Source: Candidatus Leptofilum proximum (GTDB lineage: Bacteria > Chloroflexota > Anaerolineae > Promineifilales > Promineifilaceae). Taken from it: 64,000 bases of DNA. Where the stretch lies: contig JADJXK010000001.1 in NCBI GenBank assembly GCA_016710325.1, positions 124,001 through 188,000 of the forward strand, written 5' to 3'. Numbering within the stretch: position 1 is the stretch's first letter; each line of letters starts with the position of its first letter. The notes under the pieces were generated by a model. That model was not told the origin of the DNA, searched no databases, and saw only the letters and a program-made list of their open reading frames with translations. Below, one piece after another: positions 59,749 to 64,000 of this stretch. Made by a program: the position numbers and the translations under genes.

Positions 59749-59908
59749 TTTAGGTACACCTGAGCTCTTGATCGTGCTGGCCGTCGTCCTGATTATTTTT
59801 GGCGTTGGCCGCATTGGCAAACTTGGCAGTGAATTGGGCAAAGGCATTCAAGCTTTTCGCTCGGGTCTGCGCCAAGGGCAGACGGAGGAAACGAAACAAG
59901 AAAATTAA
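59741..59908 (+). CDS. tatA: Sec-independent protein translocase subunit TatA
   Basis: 55 residues from TTG at 59741, overlapping the end of the FmdE-like gene; AGGAG lies about nine bases ahead. N-terminal LGTPELLIVLAVVLIIFGVG is the TatA membrane helix, followed by the hinge FGVGRIGKLGSELGKGI and amphipathic helix, and a charged tail (QGQTEETKQEN). TatA forms the pore that exports folded proteins with twin-arginine signals. The Tat substrate DmsA is encoded 6 kb upstream, so this copy may be dedicated to the cluster. Confidence 0.92.
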   Translation: MASLGTPELLIVLAVVLIIFGVGRIGKLGSELGKGIQAFRSGLRQGQTEETKQEN

Positions 59909-60640
59909 ATGAGGCCTGGTCATAAATCAGGCGGCCCGCAAGAGCGGCTTGATACCACAACCTAACGTTTTCAAAGAACGGGCCAGTGTGCGCGGTGTCC
60001 AGCGGGCGCTTGAGGCTCATCGCCATGCCCTGGCTCTCTGGCTGCTAGAGTTGGCTTCTCGTCTCCCGGCATTTCGTACCTCAGTCGAGCCAGGTCAGCC
60101 CGATGACGTTCTAGAACTGGATGAACTCTGGTCCTTTGTCGGCGAACACGTCAAATCGTCGCCTTCGTCATTGGTAACCGCAGTGCCAAGACGTGCCGGA
60201 AGCTGTGGCAACGGATTCCCATAGCGTACCATCACTGCTGTACATTCAGCGACCTGTGGCATGCCAACCAGCAGGTCATTACCACCGGCAAACACGCCTC
60301 AGTTGGTAAAGAGAGTGGCGAAACGGCTCATGTGGAGCGATGGAACAACACCTTGCGCCAACGAATCGGCCGCCATGTTCGCAAATCGTTTGGCAAAGAC
60401 GCACCTTTGGCGGCAAATTCTCCAGCAGCTCCCAACGTCCACCCTTGTTTACGTCACCCACCGTCGGCGCTGGCGTGGCGGAACAAAGCGCTCCCTCAAC
60501 ATCGTTCACCTTATGACTGACAATGAACCATGCCGAAAAATTGAAGTAGAAAAGCAATCTCAATAACAAACAAAACAGCTTTCCGACCGTGCGGTGCGGC
60601 AGGCGCATGTAGCAGCCTAAACGGCCAAATTTGCCCTCAA
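59909..60640 (+). mobile_element. Broken IS1-type insertion sequence
   Basis: The transposase is split over two frames. The first piece from 59949 ends with DDVLELDELWSFVGEHVK, the IS1 InsB Asp motif. The second, in a shifted frame from about 60150 to 60517, reads RQIVAFVIGNRSAKTC, RIPIAYHHCCTFSDLWHAN, then VERWNNTLRQRIGRHVRKSF, the C-terminal IS1 signature. The break is near 60147 and the C terminus is altered after LAAN. Dead copy. Terminal inverted repeats were not found. No ACGGCCGT octamer occurs in it. The tail 60641-60793 holds no gene. Confidence 0.78.
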
Positions 60641-60793
60641 CAAATCACCTTAATATCTCAAGGTGGTGACCAATCCTATACCATGGTGTCCTTTGACAAC
60701 CATACATGTTCCAGGAAATCGGACTCCCGGATGGCTTAAAATAAGTGCGTGAACCATGTTGGCAGGTCTGAAATTGGTTTCATACAAACGAAG

Positions 60794-61966
60794 TCAAGTC
60801 ATGATATTGTCCAGTTGCACGGCCGTTTCCGAGTTTTTCAGCAGTGCCGCCATCGGATTTGAGTCAAAGGTTTTCTGGCAACCCGCACAGCAAAAGTAAT
60901 ACGGTTCGCCGTCGTGCTCAGACATGAACTTCGCCGTAGCTATCTCCACTTCCATCTGGCAAATAGGATCAACGGCCGTTCCTGAGGGCACCGCCTGCTG
61001 CAAATACTGTTCTGGATTGGCGGCAAACTTCGCCTGGCAGCCAGCACAGCAAAAGTAGTAAGTTGTGCCTTCGTAGGTATGTGTGTGCGCCGCACCTTCG
61101 ATCGTAACTGCCATGCCACACACCTGATCAATTGCCTCCGCTACCTTCGCTTCGCGGCGTACAAAAAAGGCACCAATGTCGATCTCGGGGTCGCTGCGCC
61201 GCTGTTGCACAATCTGGGCCATGATGCTCAGGGCAATCTCATCCCCACGCACCGCCTGGATGTCTAGGCCGGCGGGGCATACCAACCGCCCGATCTCGTG
61301 CTCACTCAACCCGTGCATTTGCAAATATTCCTCTACTGCCTGCTTGCGCTTTTTGCTAGCCACCAACCCCACATAAGCTACCGGCGCCTGCAGCGCGTGC
61401 GTCAAGGCCAGCTCGTCATAATTGCCATGTGTGGCCACGACTACAAATGTGCGCGGCGTCAGCAGCGCGGGCATCTCGTCCAGTTCTGTAATTAGGCGGT
61501 CGGCCGTTTCCATACCTTCACCGGCTGTGTCCGGGTCTATAACGGTGATACGGTAATTCATCGCCGTGCCCAGCTGTACCAGGGCACGGGCCACCGGTAA
61601 ACTGCCCACTACAAGTAGATGGGGTAACGGCCGCTGCGGTTCAATGTAAATCTCTAAAGTGCCGCCGCTAAAACAGGTCAGGGGCAAATCCACCACACCA
61701 GGTCGGGCCGGGTCCTGGTCCGGATCCACCGACAGGCGAATCAGGCGCGGCTGCCCGTCGGCGATGGCTTTGAGCGACTCATTGATCACTGTTGGCTGAG
61801 CGCAGCTGCCGCCAATCCAGCCATGCATCACGGAATCGGCGGTAATAATCGCCTTATCCCCTGGCTTGGCCGAGGTTGGCTTTTCGGCGCGCACGACAAC
61901 GGCCGTTGCAAATAGCTCCCCCGCCTGCGTTAGTTCATTTGCTTTTCTAAAAAATTCATCAAACAT
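60794..61966 (-). CDS. XdhC/CoxF-like protein fused to two YHS domains
   Basis: 390 residues (GAGGTGG before the ATG). N-terminal XdhC_CoxI domain (residues 15-90) with GDKAIITADSVMHGWIGGSC and the conserved Cys in GGSCAQP. Rossmann-like XdhC_C domain (about 110-265) with LLVVGSLPVARALVQLG and YVGLVASKKRK. Then two YHS metal-binding domains, CGMAVTIEG...YYFCCAGCQAKF (about 280-325) and CQMEVEIATAK...YYFCCAGCQKTF (about 335-380). XdhC proteins insert sulfurated molybdenum cofactor into xanthine- or CO-dehydrogenase. YHS domains may bind copper or other metal. It follows coxL by 69 bases. Confidence 0.88.
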   Translation of the reverse strand: MFDEFFRKANELTQAGELFATAVVVRAEKPTSAKPGDKAIITADSVMHGWIGGSCAQPTVINESLKAIADGQPRLIRLSVDPDQDPARPGVVDLPLTCFSGGTLEIYIEPQRPLPHLLVVGSLPVARALVQLGTAMNYRITVIDPDTAGEGMETADRLITELDEMPALLTPRTFVVVATHGNYDELALTHALQAPVAYVGLVASKKRKQAVEEYLQMHGLSEHEIGRLVCPAGLDIQAVRGDEIALSIMAQIVQQRRSDPEIDIGAFFVRREAKVAEAIDQVCGMAVTIEGAAHTHTYEGTTYYFCCAGCQAKFAANPEQYLQQAVPSGTAVDPICQMEVEIATAKFMSEHDGEPYYFCCAGCQKTFDSNPMAALLKNSETAVQLDNIMT

Positions 61967-61996
61967 ACGCCACCTCTACCTACGTTAGGCGATGGC

Positions 61997-62024
61997 GTAG
62001 GGGCAAGGCGCGCCTTGCCCCTAC
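61997..62024. repeat. Perfect 28-base palindrome between coxL and the XdhC gene
   Basis: GTAGGGGCAAGGCG directly followed by its complement CGCCTTGCCCCTAC, no loop. It lies in the 69-base gap of two genes read in the same direction, so it is more likely a repeat element or processing hairpin than a terminator. Confidence 0.85.
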
Positions 62025-62035
62025 ATCATTATCAA

Positions 62036-64000
62036 CTAATCAGACACACCCGCGTCGCGCAGCGCCCGCCACACTTTCGGCGGCGTAATCGGGATGTCAA
62101 TGTGGCGCACGCCCAGATGCCACAGGGCATCAACCACGGCGTTGGCAATGGCTGGCGGCGCGCCCACCGTCGGCGACTCACCCACACCTTTGGCGCCAAT
62201 GGGATGGTGCGGCGAAGGTGTGATGGTGTGGCCGGTTTCCCATTTGGGTGATTCCATGGCCGTTGGCACCAAGTAATCGGCCAGCGTACCGGTCAGGCAC
62301 GTGCCGTTCTCGTCATACACGATCTCCTCGTATAATGCCGGGGCCAGCCCCATCGTCAAGCCGCCATGAATCTGTCCTTCCACCACCAACGGGTTGATGA
62401 TGTTGCCACAGTCATCGATGGCCACAAAGCGGCGAACTTGTACTTCGCCCGTGCCCTTATCGATGTCTACCACGGCGATATAGCTGCCAAAGGGGAACGT
62501 CAGATTGGGCGGGTCGTAATAATCTGTAGCCTCCAGGCCGGCTTCCATGCCCTGCGGATGGTTGGTGTAGGCGGCAAAGGCGATGTCCTGAATCGTCTTG
62601 GCTTGCTCCGGTGAGCCCTTCACCTGCCACTGGTTAACGTTCCACTCCAAATCATCTTCACCCACTTCCAGCAAATGCGCGGCAATCTTGCGCGCCTTGG
62701 CCTTTATTTTTCGCGCAGCCATCGCCGCTGCGGCCCCGGCCGTTGGCGTCGAGCGGCTGGCATAGGTTCCCAGGCCGTAGGGCGCCGTGTCCGTGTCGCC
62801 TTCCTCCACCTCGATGTCGTTGGCCGGTAAGCCCAGCTCCTCGGCGATGATCTGGGCGTAAGTTGTTTCGTGCCCCTGTCCCTGGCTCTTGGTGCCAAAG
62901 CGGGCAATCGCCTTGCCCGTGGGATGGATACGGATTTCAGCCGAATCAAACATCTTAATGCCTAAAATGTCGTAATCGCGGGATGGGCCGGCCCCCACGA
63001 CCTCGGTGAAGCTGGAGATGCCAATGCCCATCAGCTCGCCTCGCGCGCGCTTTTCCGCCTGCTCCTGGCGCAAGCCTTCATAGTCGATGATCTCCATCGC
63101 TTTCTTGAGCGCGGCATGGTAATTACCGCTGTCGTACTCCCAACCGGTGGGTGATTTGTAGGGGAAGGCGTCGGGCTTGATGAAGTTGTTCATGCGGTAC
63201 TCGGCCGGATCAACGCCCAGGTCGTGGGCCATCATGTCGGTCAGGCGCTCGATCATCTGCACTGCTTCCGTGACCCGGAAGGAGCAGCGGTAGGCCACGC
63301 CCCCCGGCGGCTTGTTGGTGTAAACGGCATCCATATTGACATGCGCCGCCTGCAAATCATACGAGCCGGTACAGATGCTAAACAATCCGGCCGGAAACTT
63401 GGACGGATTGGCCGCCGCGTCCGTGCAGCCATGATCGGCCAGGCCATTGACGCGCAGGCCAACGAGCTTACTGTTTTCATCGGCGGCCAGTTCCGCTTCC
63501 AAATGGTAGTCGCGGGCAAAGCTGTCGGCCTGCAGATTCTCGCTGCGATCTTCAATCCATTTTACCGGCTTGCCCAGCAGCAGGCTGGCCACCGCTCCCA
63601 CGACGTAACCGGGGTAAACTGGCACCTTGCCGCCAAACCCACCACCAATGTCTGGCGAGATGATTTGAATCTTCTGCTCCGGCAGCCCGGTAACCAGGGC
63701 AAAAACGGTGCGGATGGCATGTGGAGCCTGGGTTGTCATGTAAATCTGCATTTTGCCCATCGCAGGTTGGTAGTTAGCCACCATACCGCATGTTTCGATG
63801 GAGGAGACGTGGATGCGTGGAATGTGCATGTACTGCTTAACTACGTGGGCGGCACTGGCAAAGACAGCGTCGGTGGCTTCCTTGTCGCCCACCTCCCAGT
63901 GCCAGATGCGGTTGGTTTTCTTTTCTTTGTCTTCCCGAACGATGACTTCATCTTCTAATGCTTTGAAGGGATCTATGACGGGCGGCAGCGGTTCATAATC
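62036..64000 (-). CDS. coxL: Aerobic CO dehydrogenase large subunit, form I (5'-truncated by window edge)
   Basis: C-terminal 654 residues; the frame is open to the right edge, so about 150 N-terminal residues are missing. The active-site loop is GGVAYRCSFRVTEA. The AYRCSFR Cys (codon 63284-63286) marks form I CoxL, the true Mo-Cu CO dehydrogenase, rather than form II (AYRGAGR). Other motifs: ISPDIGGGFGGKVPVYPG, FGTKSQGQGHETTYAQI and the molybdenum Glu block GAKGVGESPTVGAPPAIANA. Oxidises CO to CO2 with electrons to respiration. The small and medium subunit genes are not in view. The downstream XdhC-YHS gene would help maturation. Confidence 0.93.
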   Translation of the reverse strand, partial: DYEPLPPVIDPFKALEDEVIVREDKEKKTNRIWHWEVGDKEATDAVFASAAHVVKQYMHIPRIHVSSIETCGMVANYQPAMGKMQIYMTTQAPHAIRTVFALVTGLPEQKIQIISPDIGGGFGGKVPVYPGYVVGAVASLLLGKPVKWIEDRSENLQADSFARDYHLEAELAADENSKLVGLRVNGLADHGCTDAAANPSKFPAGLFSICTGSYDLQAAHVNMDAVYTNKPPGGVAYRCSFRVTEAVQMIERLTDMMAHDLGVDPAEYRMNNFIKPDAFPYKSPTGWEYDSGNYHAALKKAMEIIDYEGLRQEQAEKRARGELMGIGISSFTEVVGAGPSRDYDILGIKMFDSAEIRIHPTGKAIARFGTKSQGQGHETTYAQIIAEELGLPANDIEVEEGDTDTAPYGLGTYASRSTPTAGAAAAMAARKIKAKARKIAAHLLEVGEDDLEWNVNQWQVKGSPEQAKTIQDIAFAAYTNHPQGMEAGLEATDYYDPPNLTFPFGSYIAVVDIDKGTGEVQVRRFVAIDDCGNIINPLVVEGQIHGGLTMGLAPALYEEIVYDENGTCLTGTLADYLVPTAMESPKWETGHTITPSPHHPIGAKGVGESPTVGAPPAIANAVVDALWHLGVRHIDIPITPPKVWRALRDAGVSD

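Noticed and set aside
59914..60640. Exact ends of the IS1-type element
   Set aside because: No matching terminal inverted repeats or target duplication could be found by eye, so limits are only approximate.

Overview
The window reads as a chromosomal stretch of a GC-rich, Gram-positive-like or monoderm environmental bacterium. The best fit is Chloroflexota (an Anaerolineae-type genome). This is inferred from gene content: a complete long his operon, DUF2723 and DUF5671 membrane proteins, a kinase-TPR protein, tandem ParB-USP proteins, a DMSO-reductase-family cluster and form I CO dehydrogenase. It was not checked by a database search. Two genome-wide habits stand out. The palindromic octamer ACGGCCGT is hugely over-represented, inside and between genes. 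Many intergenic gaps are filled with short palindromic repeats, often built from degenerate 7-8-mers, which overlap stop codons and in three cases sit in frame inside genes.

Layout. 1-2.2 kb: end of a DsbA/VKOR disulfide pair, a CBS-pair gene, a nested tandem palindrome and three tRNA genes (Pro, Gly, Met-type CAT) behind a good promoter. 2.2-9.4 kb: a DUF2723 membrane glycosyltransferase-like protein, a Ser/Thr kinase with TPRs and a convergent metallophosphoesterase. 9.4-18.3 kb: a minus-strand histidine operon, hisG-hisD-(GxxExxY)-hisC-hisB-hisH-hisA-(HAD)-hisF-hisI-hisE. It is preceded by a His-rich leader peptide and an intrinsic terminator, i.e. a classical attenuator. 18.6-24.2 kb: two tandem ParB-like/USP proteins, a small unknown and two membrane-anchored helix-hairpin-helix proteins. 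24.2-31.4 kb, minus strand: cutC, an OsmC-like gene whose peroxidatic Cys codon is TGA (candidate selenoprotein), a flavin/PNPOx-like protein, an acyl-CoA ligase, an Atg22-like transporter and oligoendopeptidase F. 31.6-33.6 kb: a GAF sensor kinase. 33.8-47 kb: a surface region with a discoidin-domain protein, a giant alpha-2-macroglobulin-like lipoprotein without a thioester motif and a DUF5671 membrane protein. It is bordered by remnants of ISL3 and IS1595 transposases that cut a WD40 gene and a TPR gene.

47.4-59.9 kb: a respiratory module. A NarX-type sensor kinase, a stand-alone DmsC-like anchor and a NarL-type regulator precede dmsA (Tat signal, molybdopterin, 4Fe-4S), dmsB and dmsC. Then come a TorD-type chaperone, a multi-4Fe-4S protein, a radical SAM enzyme, an FmdE-like zinc protein and a 55-residue TatA. 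59.9-60.6 kb: a broken IS1-type transposase. 60.8-64 kb, minus strand: the C-terminal two thirds of form I CoxL and an XdhC/CoxF protein fused to two YHS domains.

The most unusual structure is between hisD and hisC. A GxxExxY gene lies between the two arms of a palindrome, and the same palindrome occurs without a gene, in frame, inside hisC less than 1 kb away. This looks like the filled and empty forms of one repeat element. The OsmC-like TGA codon, with a plausible bacterial SECIS hairpin at the right distance, is the second main candidate for something new.
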